Assembly: GCA_037953625.1 (NCBI GenBank) | Contig: CM075651.1 | Span: 163,751,501 to 163,815,500 of the forward strand | Origin: Crotalaria pallida | Taxonomy: Eukaryota; Streptophyta; Magnoliopsida; Fabales; Fabaceae | Length of the DNA stretch: 64,000 nt | Direction of reading: 5' to 3' | Part shown: piece after piece, positions 1-12,391 of the stretch | Position numbering within the stretch: the stretch's first letter is position 1 | How the letters are laid out: every line of letters starts with the position of its first letter | Translations under genes and position numbers: made by a program | Notes under the pieces: model-generated | Database searches by the model: none | What the model saw: the letters and a program-made list of their open reading frames with translations, nothing else | What the model was told of the DNA's origin: nothing

Positions 1-1560
1 TCCTTCCGGCTTCTATTTCTGTCTTAATTTTATAATCTTATTTTTCAGCCAAAAAGTTAAAAAATTGGCAAAAAGAGGGGGAAGGTGGAATCGAACTTAG
101 GTTCATATGCTGATTTAAGAAACAGCAAACCACTAGGGTAGAGCATTTAAACATGAAGCATAAGTAAAATTTTAACTCTATATATAAAAAAGATTGGTGC
201 ACCCTCTAAATTTCTGGTCAAAATCCATCAATACTTTTCATTACTACATATCTATCCTTCATATAAAGCAAGCATCACATCCCTCTGAGATATAAGCTCA
301 CTTAAGTACATTGCGATAATGAAAATAAGATAACCAACTAATACCAAACACTAAGAGGAAAGATATTACTTATTAAAATATATCCAAATGACAATTAGCA
401 AGAAATACAGGTATTTTCAGATTTTTCACCAAATTCTTCCTCTTCTACATTTTTTGAAGACAAATATGCTAACAGTGTCCTAACGGTATTGGTCAAGAAA
501 TCAAAAGATGAAATTTTTTTATTGAAAACTACAACTTTTAAGTTTCCGATATCTTGGTATACACCACTGTCCAATACAAACCTTCTATCTTTGATTTCTT
601 AAGGCACCAGTTACCAAGACCCTTTTCAAAATATATAATCAAAGATTAGTTTATTCTGGTGCTCATCCAGGAGCATTTCAAAGAATTTTAATGGCAAACA
701 ATACACAACCACCATCAACATATTCACATATATTTGTTGGCATTTGGACACTAAATAAAGACAGAATCGAAAGAAATGTGTCAAATTGTTATTTTTGAAA
801 AGCATCAGGTTTAGTGTTTGATGAACCAAAACTTAATTCAATGCCTGGTTACCTAGCTGGCAGTTGAAATTTAAAAAAAAAAAAAGAAAAAAAAAAAGCA
901 AAAATAAACCCTTAGCAGTTAGCAGATCAGAATTTAGCCACATCTATTGGATGGGAAAAAAACAAACATGCATACAATTCACATTGCCTCTTGGTTCTCC
1001 TGACCTCATGTTAAACTACATCTGCAATGTCAATAACTTCATTTTTCCACTCCTTATTTGTTTGGCTTATTCAGAACCCTCATCTCCAGAAAGATCTACT
1101 CTCAATCCTCTGCATCAACTATTACTCTCACATCAATAAAAAACCCAAAATAGGAACTTTAAAACAAAGATTAAAAATTAAAAGACAAGGTGGTTTCCTT
1201 TTATTTGGCAAATTTAGCCACATCTATCACTTTGGACAAAATAACACAACTCAAAGAACCCAAAACATAGTTAGTAAGCTAGCAGTGATGAAGAAACCAA
1301 TAAAACCAACTACTCCAAAAAACAGCCAGCCACGACATCACACAAGAATAAATCACAAGCATAGTTATGATGGGATCTGAGCAAAACTCAATGAAATTAG
1401 AAACATTTCTTAAATGGGGTTTGGATTGATTGAGCTAGTTAGTAGTTACACGCATAAATAATGAAGGGGAAATCGAGCAAATAGATAGAAAGGAGTATAA
1501 ACAAAAACATGAAGATGGGTTTTTGAGAAACAAACCTCGTATCTCTGTAAATTAGAGCTA
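1..1560. other. Left-edge AT-rich region, no confident gene
   Basis: I see no gene I can support. Short open stretches on both strands are AT-rich and resemble no family I know. The minus strand at about 1540-1640 is less AT-rich and could be the 5' leader of a leftward gene: it ends at a possible donor (ATACGAG followed by GTTTGT), and a possible acceptor (TTTTGCTCAG) lies near 1380. No convincing coding exon follows. Bases 80-150 contain a box-B-like motif on the minus strand, possibly an old tRNA-derived repeat. Confidence 0.4.
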
Positions 1561-1704
1561 CAATTCAGAGAGAAAACAGGCGAAGGGTGCAGAGGGAGAT
1601 GGGACAAGATTCGATGAGCCTTTTACGAGGAGCACTTTGCTGAGTGCATCTACATGTGTTGCAATTTCCGTGATGCAACCCAACAAGTATGTAATCATAT
1701 GATA

Positions 1705-1736
1705 GTACTAGTGTCTGTGACCCGTGCAATGCACTG
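1705..1736 (-). mobile_element. Helitron-like 3' terminus
   Basis: Read on the minus strand, a short hairpin (CCAGTGCATTGCACGGG) is followed after about ten bases by CTAG and then T. A GC-rich hairpin shortly before CTRR, with insertion next to T, is the signature of a Helitron 3' end. The element would extend to the right. I could not find a matching 5' TC end, so the extent is unknown. A near-identical terminus occurs at about 4992. Confidence 0.45.
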
Positions 1737-2034
1737 GTAACTAACCCCAATTAGTACTAAAAGTTAATAATATCGTTCATTATAATGATAATTTAAATAT
1801 TTGATATACTATTTTATAATTATTATTAAAATTTTAAAAATGTTGAGTAAATTGAAATATTTGTAAAAATAATTAATACAAGCAAAAGTTGGTTAAAGTG
1901 ACACATACTTGTTTTTCCTTAAACCTAAACATCGGTTCGAGTCCTACTTATAGAAAAATTCTCCATTGTAAAAATAAATCCACTAATATCGTAAATGTTC
2001 GAACATGATTATCTCTCACATAGAATTAAAATAA

Positions 2035-2450
2035 GAGAGTTACTATCATGCAATCCAAAATTGGATGGTTACTATGCAACCTTTTCTTAAATCTAGTTAA
2101 AATTAGGTTTTTGCAATTTAGTCCAACATAAAAAGCAAATTAAAAATTTAGTCCTTTGTACCTATAGACAAATTATAACTTTTAATTTAAAAAAAAATTA
2201 AAAGTAGTTAAAATTAGTCACTTGTGTAAAAAGGCTTAATGCAAGTGACTAAATTTAAAATTAAAAGTTATAATTTGTCTATAGGTACAAAGGACTAAAT
2301 TTTTAATTTACTTTTTATGTTGGACTAAATTGCAAAAAACTAATTTTAACTACTTCAAATAATGACATGGCATAGGTGACAACTTCTTATTGGTTTAAGA
2401 AAAGGTTGCATAGCAACCATCCAATTTTAGATTGCATGATAGAAATACCC
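2035..2450. mobile_element. Foldback Mutator-like (MULE) MITE, 416 bp, 9-bp TSD
   Basis: The two halves are nearly complementary over most of the length. The ends on each side contain CTATCATGCAATC and the GGATGGTT/GCTATGCAACC pair. Identical 9-bp direct repeats (ttaaaataa) flank the element at 2026-2034 and 2451-2459, which fits Mutator-like transposition. There is no coding capacity. The full-length palindrome would form a long RNA hairpin if transcribed. Confidence 0.7.
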
Positions 2451-2665
2451 TTAAAATAATTAATTTTTTTTATTAAGCACTTACCCTCCCTTTTCACTAA
2501 AACTTAAAATAATTAAATTTTTTATTGAATTGTCTCTCAATCCAACAAGTAGGTAATGATATACACAACTCCCCCCTCTCATTTATATAAGTAATTATAT
2601 CAATTTTTAACAAAGATCTTTATTTACTCGATATTAATTTTTTAAAAAATTTGAAAAATAATTAA

Positions 2666-3622
2666 GGTCCATTTGATAGGTGGAATTCAACATGGAATTG
2701 GAACTTAGAATTGGAATTGAAATTTTGGTGTTTAGTTGTATATTTGAAATTAGAATCACAATTGCAAACTCAATTCCATGGAATTAAATTATAACTAAAA
2801 ATACAAATTTTCAATTCTTATCCTTGGGCATCGAAATTACAATTCTATACTTTATAAAATTGATTATCGTGAATCTAAAAACGAAAACAATACCTCTCTA
2901 TCGGTCCACCGTAAAGATGGCGATTTGGGATACCCGATCAAGTTTGGGCTCAAACCATGATCGGGAGGAGCCAAAAAGTCGGGATGAAATTTGGGTCGAA
3001 AATCATATTCTAGCTAAATTCAGCAGTAGCGGGCCACCTTTTTAGCTAATTCGTGCAAGGTTTAAAGATGATATTAGCGTGTTGACGTGAAGTTCAACAG
3101 GTTCTAATTTTATTAAAGCGAGCCAAAAAGGCCCAAGGCCCGAGATTTATTTGGGTCGTATTTTGAGAGTTTAAACCCGCCTATTAATCAGGCTTGTGCG
3201 AGCCGGACTTTTTTGCCGCCTCTAGTCCACCCCAATGTTTTTATACCCCCTGTCTCCACCCTAGTAATTTTCTCATCTCCATGACTCTCTATTCCCCTCC
3301 CCTTTATTATCCACCACCAATAGAATATATGATTCTTAGTAATAAACCATCCCAACATGTCCATGACATAAGCGCGACACACACAAAAGGTTGTTAAGGA
3401 GATTCGCACAAATTTTGATGACACGAGGCGCTGATAATGGAACATAATCAATTTAATTTTTTGAATTCTACATCTTATATCCAAACAATGGGCTTATAAT
3501 TTAAATTTGGAATTCAAATTCTACATTCGGATTCTTTGTACAATTCAAATTTCAATTCCAACAGAATTGGAATTGGAATTACAATTTCATACTACAATTC
3601 CAATTCCACGTGCCAAACGAAC
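2666..3622. mobile_element. Non-autonomous TIR/foldback element (about 0.95 kb)
   Basis: The left end begins GGTCCATTTGATAGGTGGAATT. The right end, read in reverse complement, begins GTTCGTTTGGCACGTGGAATT. Both continue into subterminal arrays of GGAATTGGAATT-like motifs. This is the layout of a plant TIR element with repetitive ends. The middle (about 2900-3400) is unrelated and has no recognisable ORF. I could not fix a clean target duplication, so the superfamily is open. Confidence 0.5.
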
Positions 3623-3967
3623 ATTAGAAACAGTTTTAAAAAATAATGTATATTATGCATTATCAATTTTAACTCTACTAACAAAATTAACTAATTTTCT
3701 TAAGAGCTTATTATTAAGAACCAATGGAGTATTAAGCTTTTAGAGATAATTAATATTGTTTCTCATATTAAAATTAATAAATTGGTATATTTTTTCATAA
3801 TTATATTTATAATTTTTATTAAAACATTAAAAAATGTTGAATAAATGACGGCATTCAAGGAAAAGCAATAATCAGTATTATTGAAATTTGAAAAAAAAAA
3901 AGTTACAAATAGGACGTAAGAAAAATTTTCAAAAAATGCTTATACTAAAAAAAGAAGGGAATAATAA

Positions 3968-4372
3968 TACTTCCTTCTGCCGTTATTATATGATTCCATT
4001 GAATATTTTTACTTTCATCAAGATCAATCAATTTTATATTAAAATTGATAAGTTATTTCAAAAATACTCTTTTACCAATTATTAAAATATAATAAATTTT
4101 TTGACTTTTTAATATTTATTTTAATTATTACTTTACTACCACCACCTAAAACATTAAAACTATACGGTTTGCCAAATTTTTGCACTATTCAATACAATTT
4201 TATTTATATTTTTGCACATTCCAATACAATTTTATTTATGTATTCTCATTAAAATTTAGAGTATTATGATTAAATATCAATGGTAATTATGAAAAAAAAT
4301 TGAAAAGAATCGTATATTTAGGACTAAATTTTTTTTACCGAAATGGGTCCTATAATAAGGGCGGAGGGAGTA
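3968..4372. mobile_element. Stowaway-like MITE, copy A1
   Basis: The TIRs are TACTTCCTTCTGCCGTTATTA on the left and the complement of TAATAAGGGCGGAGGGAGTA on the right. The body closely matches the element at 4618-4980 in the same orientation, so these are two family members about 650 bp apart. The CTCCCTCCG-type end with TA at the border fits Tc1/mariner-derived Stowaway MITEs. Non-coding. Confidence 0.65.
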
Positions 4373-4617
4373 AAAATAAAAGCAACAATTGGTTCGGTTT
4401 TCAAAATACTAATACGATCCTTTCACTTATACTTCCTCTGATTCTATATGTAAGTTTTTTTTTTAGGAAAATTTACGTTTACCAATAAAGTGGATTAATA
4501 TTATTAGTAATATTGAAAATGTAAACATTTAATAAATTTTTTAAAATTATCCCTATAATTATTATTGGAATTTTAAAAAATGTTGACTTAATAAATATGT
4601 TTTTGAAGAAAAATAAT

Positions 4618-4980
4618 TACTCCCTCCCTCCCTTATTCTAGGACATTTTTTTATATTTTTACGTCCACCAAGATTGATAAATTTTATACTAAAATTGTTA
4701 TGTTGTTCCAAAAATATTCTTTTATCAATTATTAGAACATAATAAAATTTTTAACTTTTCAATATTTATTTTACCTCTATCACCTACAACATTAAAATTA
4801 CACGGTTGGCAAAAAATTTTCACTTTCCAATACAATTTTATTTATGTTTTCTCACTATAACTTTGAGTATTATGATTAAATGTCTTCTGGAAAAATTTAA
4901 GAAAAATTAGAAGAGGGTCTTATATTTAAGACCAATTTTTTTTACTCAAATAGGTCATATAATAAGAGACGGAGGAGGTA
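4618..4980. mobile_element. Stowaway-like MITE, copy A2
   Basis: The element runs from TACTCCCTCCCTCCCTTATTC to AATAAGAGACGGAGGAGGTA, which are inverted repeats of each other. Internal stretches such as CAATACAATTTTATTTATG and GAGTATTATGATTAAAT are shared with copy A1 at 3968-4372. Non-coding. Confidence 0.65.
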
Positions 4981-4989
4981 AATATTATT

Positions 4990-5025
4990 GGAAACTAGCT
5001 CTTACCCCGTGCAATGCACGAGTTA
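4990..5025 (-). mobile_element. Helitron-like 3' terminus
   Basis: On the minus strand a hairpin (CTCGTGCATTGCACGGG) is followed by GTAAGAG, CTAG and then T. It matches the motif near 1705 in both orientation and spacing. The element would extend to the right into the AT-rich DNA after 5025. No 5' end was identified. Confidence 0.5.
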
Positions 5026-6790
5026 TTGATATTTAATTTTTTTATATTAAATATTTTAAATTAAAAATTATTATTATTTTTATTATAAAGTAAAGATTAT
5101 TATTAAACAACAACAAAAAATAATTATACAAAAAGGTAAGAGTTCAAACCAAACCCTATAATTTAAAAAATAAATCTAAATGATCTTGTTGTTAAATTTT
5201 GTATTTCATAATATGAATAAAAAATGTAACACTTTTATATGAGATATTCCTTATTTATTTTATGGATAAATTGACATTTTTATATATAGTTATCAAATTT
5301 ATTATGATAAACAAATATTAAATCAGAATTGAACATGATCTTTTTTATATTTATGTGATGGATGAAGTAGTTTTTTTTTACAATTAGTTTTTTTTTAAAA
5401 TATGATTATCACATTTATTGTTATTAATCATAATTAAATATTTTTATCTTTTTAATCAATTATCTTATCTCAAGTCAATAATAAGATTGAATCATAAAAA
5501 TCTTTATCTTATCTCAAGCTAAATATTTTTATTATTTTTTATGATTATCTTTATCTTATTGGATCTTAATCTTTATTTTTTTTCTTTTTTTTCTTTTTTA
5601 ATACTTCTCATATCTTAATATTAAAAAATGCAGACATATGCCAACCACTATCTTACCTTTATAAATATGGAGAATATAAATTTTAGTAGCGGTATGAGTG
5701 ACTAAGCATAAATTTAGTTTATCAACATAATTTTTAGTTTTTTTTTTGCAATTGAATTTTAAAATTATTAATTGATCTCAGACTAATGATCCATATCATA
5801 AAAGGAAAAAAAATAGAAAGATAATATTGTTAAAAAATTTGGTTTGTTATTAATAGTTTTAATTTTATTGTCACAATAAAAACAAAAAACAAAAAATATT
5901 TACATCAGGCATAAAATCAAATCCTATTTTTATATATAATGATTTTTATCTATTACAATAGACAAAATATATTATAGAAGAAAAATCAAATCCTATTAGT
6001 ATTATATAGGATTTGAAGGATTTGAAACAAAATATATTAGAAACAATTATCATATAATAATAGGATTTGAAACGATTAATGCAATATTATATTTTTATGC
6101 ACTCTATTGTCAATTAACCGCAATTGAAGAATCAATCACTAAAAAGAAAAATTGGTTGAGCATTATTTACTTTGTCGGATAACCGCACAATGGTTACACC
6201 CAAATCAAAATTTTGAACAAACTACGTTTTGATCAATGGAGCACACAAATTGTTGAATTAAAGTAAGTATTTAGAGAGAAACTTAAGAATCAAATAATAT
6301 AAATGAAGATGAGAGCGAATTATTAGAATTAAAAAAACTTAACGACGAAAAAATACAAAAATTGAAGGGAAATATAATTTTGAGATTGTTGTTTACCCGA
6401 ATATCCATATGTTTGTGAACCAATTCCAATTCGTATAAATGCTAAAATATTGTTGATGAGTCATTCAATGCAACATTGCGTACTATATATAATGATTTTG
6501 AAAACTTGTAAAATTAAAGATAATGATTTCACATGCAGATAAGATTAAATAAATTTGAATAGAAGCCTCATCTTTTGGAGTATAATGGTTATTTTTTTAA
6601 ACAAATTGAGGATAATGATTTCACGCTGAGGATAACAATTTCACATATAAATAATTTATTTAATTTCAAATTATAATTTTGATTAGAAATAGTGTTATTT
6701 ACCTACAAACGCTCTGATGCCAGCATTCCTTAAGCAGACAAACGTGGTGCCTCGAAAATAGATTTTTTATACAAGTACAGTAAATTAGAA
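5026..6790. other. AT-rich intergenic DNA
   Basis: This stretch is very AT-rich, with no ORF of note and no recognisable RNA gene. It may be the body of the Helitron-like element whose terminus lies at about 4992, but no internal feature proves that. Confidence 0.4.
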
Positions 6791-6949
6791 TAGAATTTTA
6801 CAAATTGAACAACACAATTTTAGAAGTATTTCTTAAAGTAAAAAATGGATTATCAGTATTAATCTCTTCCTTAAAAAAACAAATAAACAAAGGAAAAGAT
6901 TTTATTTTTTTTATAAAAAAATATCTGAGAGGTGTTGGGTTTCCCAGAT

Positions 6950-7236
6950 CCTTTCCTCACAACTCAGGATCCTTGCTTGTTAAGAAAAAGAGGACCCAAA
7001 TTGGTACTCTTTCTTATAATCCTCTCTTTCTCTCTCTCTATGTTATTCACTATCTTTGATATCACACCCACCCTCACTTTTTTTCTCTATTTTTCTTATT
7101 TTTTTCCCATAAAAATTGAGCCTTTAAATAGCAAAATCTCTTCAATATTGTATACTCACTGCAATCTTTCGATTTTCTGTTTGTGGGTTTTGTTTCTCTG
7201 TTATTTAGGCTTTAATTCTGATCCAAAACCCTCACC
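6950..7236 (+). promoter_or_regulatory. IST1-like promoter/5' UTR region
   Basis: A pyrimidine-rich tract (CTCTCTTTCTCTCTCTCT, about 7020-7040) lies some 200 bp before the IST1-like start codon. CT-rich tracts are common in plant core promoters and 5' leaders. The transcription start cannot be placed from sequence alone. Confidence 0.4.
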
Positions 7237-10200
7237 ATGTCGATGCTCGATTCTCTCTTCAACAAGAGTTTTAAGGCTGCTAAATGGTACCCCTTTCATC
7301 GTTTTGTTTTATTTATTTATTTATTTTGCCTCAGCTTGTAATTGTACGTACTTTTTTTTATTATATAATTTTGTTACTGTGGAATCAGTTTAATGGCAGA
7401 ATCTTTATTTTATATATGTGAATTATGGGGACTGAGTGTTTCTGTTGGATTTTGTATATTGCAATAGAGTTCTGTTCTGTTTTGTTTTTGTTTTTCATTT
7501 CATGTTTGATTTTATGTTAGTGATTTGATATTTGCCAATGTTTTGTTTTTATATATACATTTTCGGTTGGATTTGATTTTATTATATTTTGTATATTGCA
7601 ATAGAGTTCTGTTCTGTTTTGTTTTTTTTTTCCCTTCATATTCATGTTTGATTTTATTTAGGTGATTGAATATTTATTTATTTATTTTCAGTAAAACCCT
7701 GCTGAAACTGACAATCCCACGGATAAAGTTGCTAAGAAACAGAAGAGAGATTCAGTTGAAGAATATGAGGCGCGAGATTGCCAAGCTACTTGAGACTGGT
7801 CAAGAAGCAACGGCTCACATTAGGGTAATGCCCGATTTGCATATAATAATATTTAGTGTTACAATTTTTTTATGTTTTAACCAGAGGGGAGTCTTTTTGT
7901 GGTGCTGTGATGTGGTCGTCTATGCAGGTGGAGCATATTATCAGGGAGGAGAATATGATGGCTGCTCAAGAGATTATTGAACTGTTTTGTGAACTTATTG
8001 CTGTCCGCCTTCCAATAATCGAATCACAAAGGTTAGTATTCTAAGATGAAACAGAAATATGGGTTAATAGAATAGTTTCTTGTTTGAACTTGCACGACAC
8101 GCCAATATGATTTATGTTGAAGCTAACCATTTTTCAGAACATATATGGGTAAAACTATAGGTATTAGGTATGATATTTAACTGGATTGCAGAAATGTTAC
8201 CATGTCCTACAGAAATGTCTAACTAGTAACTAGGGAGGATCAATTGTTATGTAAACTGGATCTATATATTTTTTCTTTGATAAAAGAAGAATAGATACTT
8301 AGATATAAGAGAGGAGTACAATTGAAGGAGGATAAGAAATCCTCAGGAAATAAAGAAAGAAATCCAAAGGCAAAAAAAACAAAGAGACATTCCAACTAAA
8401 CTAAGAACCTACAACATGCAACAATGCATGTCAGTCTCTTTGCAAATCAGACAATAAAACCCTTCTAGAGACTTAGGGTTTTTCTAAGGGACTAAAGGGA
8501 GTGCCGTTGGTTGTTTGATATGCAAAGAGCAATCTTCTTAAAGTAACATTGACTTCCTTTGGTTTATTAAACACATGCAAACACCCTCTCTAGTTTTCTT
8601 ATATAAAATGGCCTTATCTGTAGCTTAATTTTTAGCAGGTATGTACCTGGAAAAACTCACGCAGTTAAAGATCTGTGGAAATAATTAAATGGGCTGTCTC
8701 TGGCAATTTTAAATAGTGTAGGTTGATGTAGTAAAACTATAAAGGGTGTATTCATAGGTGTTGTAAGCCTCAGGGAGATGTTAGTTGAATTAAATCTTCT
8801 TAATTTAAAAGAAGGCGAAAAGAAAAATTGATCTATGCATAACATCTTGGTTTTTCATTTGACTATACTTTATGTACCTGCATGCCCTCCTGCCGCTCCT
8901 TTTCTTTATATTTTCTGTTATGAGGTTGCTACATTTGAAAATTAGCACCCTTGATTCCTCGGTGTGCATGCCCACAAAATGAAGTAGGGACTAATCGATT
9001 GCGAAAAATTGGATCCGGTTTTGCTGCGGTTTTTTCTTCTGCAGCAAGAGTCAACCAATTAAAGAAACATGCATTTGCCTTGGTGTTTAATGAATATTCT
9101 GTCTTTTTACATAATCATTAGAATACTTAATCAGGCTCTACCCCAAATATAATCTGTATTAGAATGTGTCCATTGCCAGTTTGTTACAAAATAAAGAAGC
9201 TCTCAGTGGACTATTTTGTCTAGATATTTGGACAAGCAAGTAATATTGGGCTGAATACCAACAGTTCCACTCCTGAATGGTTGTTGATGCTATTCTAATT
9301 ATCATAGAGCTTTTACCATCAGTATCACTGGGAAGGCTAGGAATTTTGCTCATTTTGATGCATTTAAGGGGATGACTAGTCCAAAAACACATTTAATGGA
9401 TTCTTAATGTTGATCAGGTCATCAAATTATTTTTCATGATCATGGGTGTATGATATGAATTATGATTAACACCTAATCATTGTTGTAATCAGAGTATAAA
9501 AAGCCACCATTATTCTCTAATTGTCTATGCAAATTCTCAATGTTGTTCAGGGAATGCCCCTTAGACTTGAAGGAAGCGATATCTAGTGTATGCTTTGCTG
9601 CACCAAGGTGTGCCGACCTGCCAGAATTGTTGCAGGTTCAGTTTCTATTTGGTGCCAAATATGGGAAGGAATTTTTATCTGCTGCAACTGAGCTCAGGCC
9701 AGAGTGTGGTGTTAATCGCCAGGTTCCATGAATTTTCATCCTATGTAGTCCTTTTCTTTTCTTTTGTGAATTTAACATCTTTTATAGACTTATCAGCAAG
9801 ATTAAAAGCTATATTCTTGTATGACATTCTCCATCTGAATCGTATCTATAGTTAATAGAGTTGCTGTCGGTTCGTGCTCCTTCACCAGAAAAGAAACTAA
9901 AACTTCTTAAAGAAATTGCTGTTGAGCATGAGATAGATTGGGATCCAGCTTCTTCAGAAACTGAGTTCTTTAAAAAACATGAAGACTTACTGGTGAGTAT
10001 TATGCAGTTGTGACTAGCAAGAAGCGAAAAACCTGATCATGCTATGTTAAATTTTCTTTTTCACACACCATTACCTTACTTGTCCTCTCCTTGTCAGAAT
10101 GGCCCCTCACAATTTGTTAGTGGGTCAACATTGCCTGTTCATGAAGAAAAACACAATGAAGAGGTGCACTCCACTCATGACTCTCCCTCTAAAGAACAAC

Positions 10201-11078
10201 CTGATTCTGATTCTGACTATGATGTGTTAGACTTTCCTGAAGTTCCTACTGTATCAGTCCGACCAGATCCAAGTGTTGCCACTGCTCCAGATACTGTTAC
10301 ACCTCTGGTTATGCTACCCCTTGAAGTTGATCTTGATTCTCCAAGCCATTCTGGAGATTTAGCAGATTTAAACCACGAGCAAGCTGCAGAAAGATCATCG
10401 GTTCACAGAGATGAACCCCATGCTTCATTTGATAAAATGGGAAGCAAACAGTTTGTGCCATTCATCTCCCCTCCATCAGTATCACCTGTATCATATTCTG
10501 CAAGACATAGTGACCCACCTGCCTCCATGTCAAGCACAAAATCTGAAGCCAGCGTGGATTTGAAGGATGTGTTGGCTGCAGCCAATGCTGCTGCAGAAAG
10601 TGCTGAACGCGCAGCAGCTGCAGCTCGCTCAGCGGCTAGCCTTGCCCAAGTTCGTATTAACGAGCTTACCAATAAAAAAAATGAACATGTACCAGACACC
10701 TCTGAGAACCCATTTTATGTAGGTGGTGGTGATAATGAATCTTCAACAGCTGAAAGGGGACATTTCAATGAGCCGCATATTGCAGGTAACTCTGATGGAA
10801 GTGGAAGAAGTGATCTTGAACATCACCGGGACCATTATTCTTCCTCTGGCTCTCATTCATCAAGTTTTCCTTCTTTCGACACACTCAAATCAGATTTTGA
10901 TTCTTCCCTGCCAACAGATCATGTAGTGGATGAAAAATCCTCTAGTCACCAGCCTAAGAGATTACCTTCAATGGATGATGACCCATATTTCTCGTACCCC
11001 AACTTATTTACCTCACAAAACTCGAGTGTTGGATCTCATACTCATTCAGATAATGGCCGTTCCACCCATGACTCTTAA
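7237..11078 (+). CDS. IST1-like protein (ESCRT-III-associated, regulator of Vps4)
   Basis: Six exons read through without a break: 7237-7286, 7692-7824, 7928-8031, 9551-9722, 9852-9992 and 10098-11078. All introns are GT-AG and the product is 526 residues. The Ist1 domain fills roughly residues 10-185, opening with FKAAKCKTLLKLTIPRIKLL and containing LRNRREIQLKNMRREIAKLL. In the family this helical domain binds ESCRT-III (CHMP/DID2) and tunes Vps4 ATPase activity during multivesicular-body sorting at endosomes. The rest, encoded by the last exon, is acidic, serine-rich and probably disordered, apart from an alanine-rich amphipathic helix at about 354-390. The first ATG is chosen because MSMLDSLFNKSFKAAK matches the usual plant start. 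Plants have a multi-gene ISTL family; I do not assign a member. Confidence 0.93.
8265..8480. repeat. Dispersed repeat in IST1 intron 3 (related to 26040-26225)
   Basis: The stretch beginning TTTTTTCTTTGATAAAAGAAG and running to TTTGCAAATCAGACAATAAAACCC resembles bases 26040-26225 inside a SEC6 intron. Shared features are the T-run plus ATAAAAGAA start, the GAGAGAAA/TACAA stretch, and the ATGCAACAA/GCATG(T/C)CAGTC motif. It looks like the 3' portion of an interspersed element, possibly a LINE tail, but no coding sequence survives. Confidence 0.45.
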
Positions 11079-11298
11079 AAGTCTTGCTCGTGAGTGTTTT
11101 ATACCACCGTAGAATCTACTCTCTATTATATTTGCATAGCGGATGCAATACCTGCCTTTATTGTCTATAATGCACACTGTGGTTGTCTTTGCTGCTTTGC
11201 ATAATGAATGGGGCACTGCAAGTATTCAATTGGTTTAGTTCAGAAAGCCTTCTTGGTTGTGGCTGAAGATGCAGTGAAATATATAATGTTTGTGTTGG

Positions 11299-11304
11299 AA
11301 TAAA
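11299..11304 (+). terminator. Poly(A) signal of the IST1-like gene
   Basis: AATAAA lies 221 bp after the IST1-like stop codon, at a reasonable distance for a plant near-upstream polyadenylation element. The cleavage site is not visible. Confidence 0.45.
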
Positions 11305-11329
11305 AGCTTTCGACTTCATATTTTTTTCC

Positions 11330-12391
11330 TTCTATTCCTAGTTCACGTACAGCAACAGATATGCTATTTACCATGCTTGAACTAAGTTAACAGAAGATAC
11401 TGGGCATGCAATGCTATCAAAGCTTCATTTGTAATTTAAGTGTGCGATACTTGTTTTATACTATCTTTTTTATTAAGTATATTTAAAAAGTAATGACATA
11501 TAAACCTACAAATCAACTTACAAATAGGTCTGCATCACAAAGGTGGCATGTGTTTTTTGTTCATCAATCAATAGTATGCAAGTGATGCATATAATTTTTT
11601 TTAATATATTGTGGACTTATTTAGGGGTTTATTTTGCAGACTTATTTATCTTTTATTATTATTATTATTTTTTAATATTAATGTGCCATCTCTCATGTTT
11701 TGATAAATGAGTTAATGCTTAATTGGCATCTTGAATATGCATCATCCAAAAAGGAATTATGATCCGCCACTTTTTTAACCCCTTATCCTTATGAACATGG
11801 TCGTAAATGAATTTATAGCAAATTATTTGTGTTTTGTTAGCTAAAAGCTTGATTAAGATTGTTTATTTACCTACACAAGAGCTTAAGCTTTGAAAATAAG
11901 TTTTGATTATTTAATGAGTCAACTCCATGTCTTCTATCCTACTATTTATGTAACACAACAATTACAATTGTTTATTGTTTTATTCATTTGAGTTTTTTTT
12001 TTAAATATGTATTACAATGATTTTATTTAATATTAATTTATCAAATCACTTATTTAACTCAACTTTTCAAAATAGTAGAAGATTAATCATTTTCAAGACG
12101 TAAATAGTATTGAAGTGAGTTTTGCTTTCATTAACAATTTTTTTTTTTCATATACATAGGAATGATCGAATCCGAATATTATGTTGAAAGAAAACAGTCA
12201 ACTATCAACCGTGTTGGACCTTACTCTTGTTGGTAATTAAGTGACCATTTGAAGACTCGTGTTAAAACAAATCAAAGAGAGTTTTAAATTCAATTTGTTT
12301 GTTAAATGAGGCATGCTTGAACAATCTTTTTCATTAACAACCAACATATATCATCATAAGCTCCATCTACCTTAGCTTCATAACTTGCTTC
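11330..12391. other. Intergenic region, nothing recognised
   Basis: AT-rich spacer between the IST1-like gene and the ERF remnant. I found no ORF, structural RNA or well-bounded transposon here. Confidence 0.4.

Noticed and set aside
62..150. tRNA-like motif on the minus strand near the left edge
   Set aside because: Only a box-B-like stretch is visible. Box A, tail and target duplication could not be shown, so it was not listed as a SINE.
1240..1385. Minus-strand hydrophobic stretch that could be a membrane-anchor exon
   Set aside because: Possible splice sites surround it, but no frame links them and the family is not recognisable.
10403..10699. Alanine/serine-rich minus-strand frame inside IST1 exon 6
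   Set aside because: It is the antisense shadow of the alanine-rich helix in the IST1-like protein.
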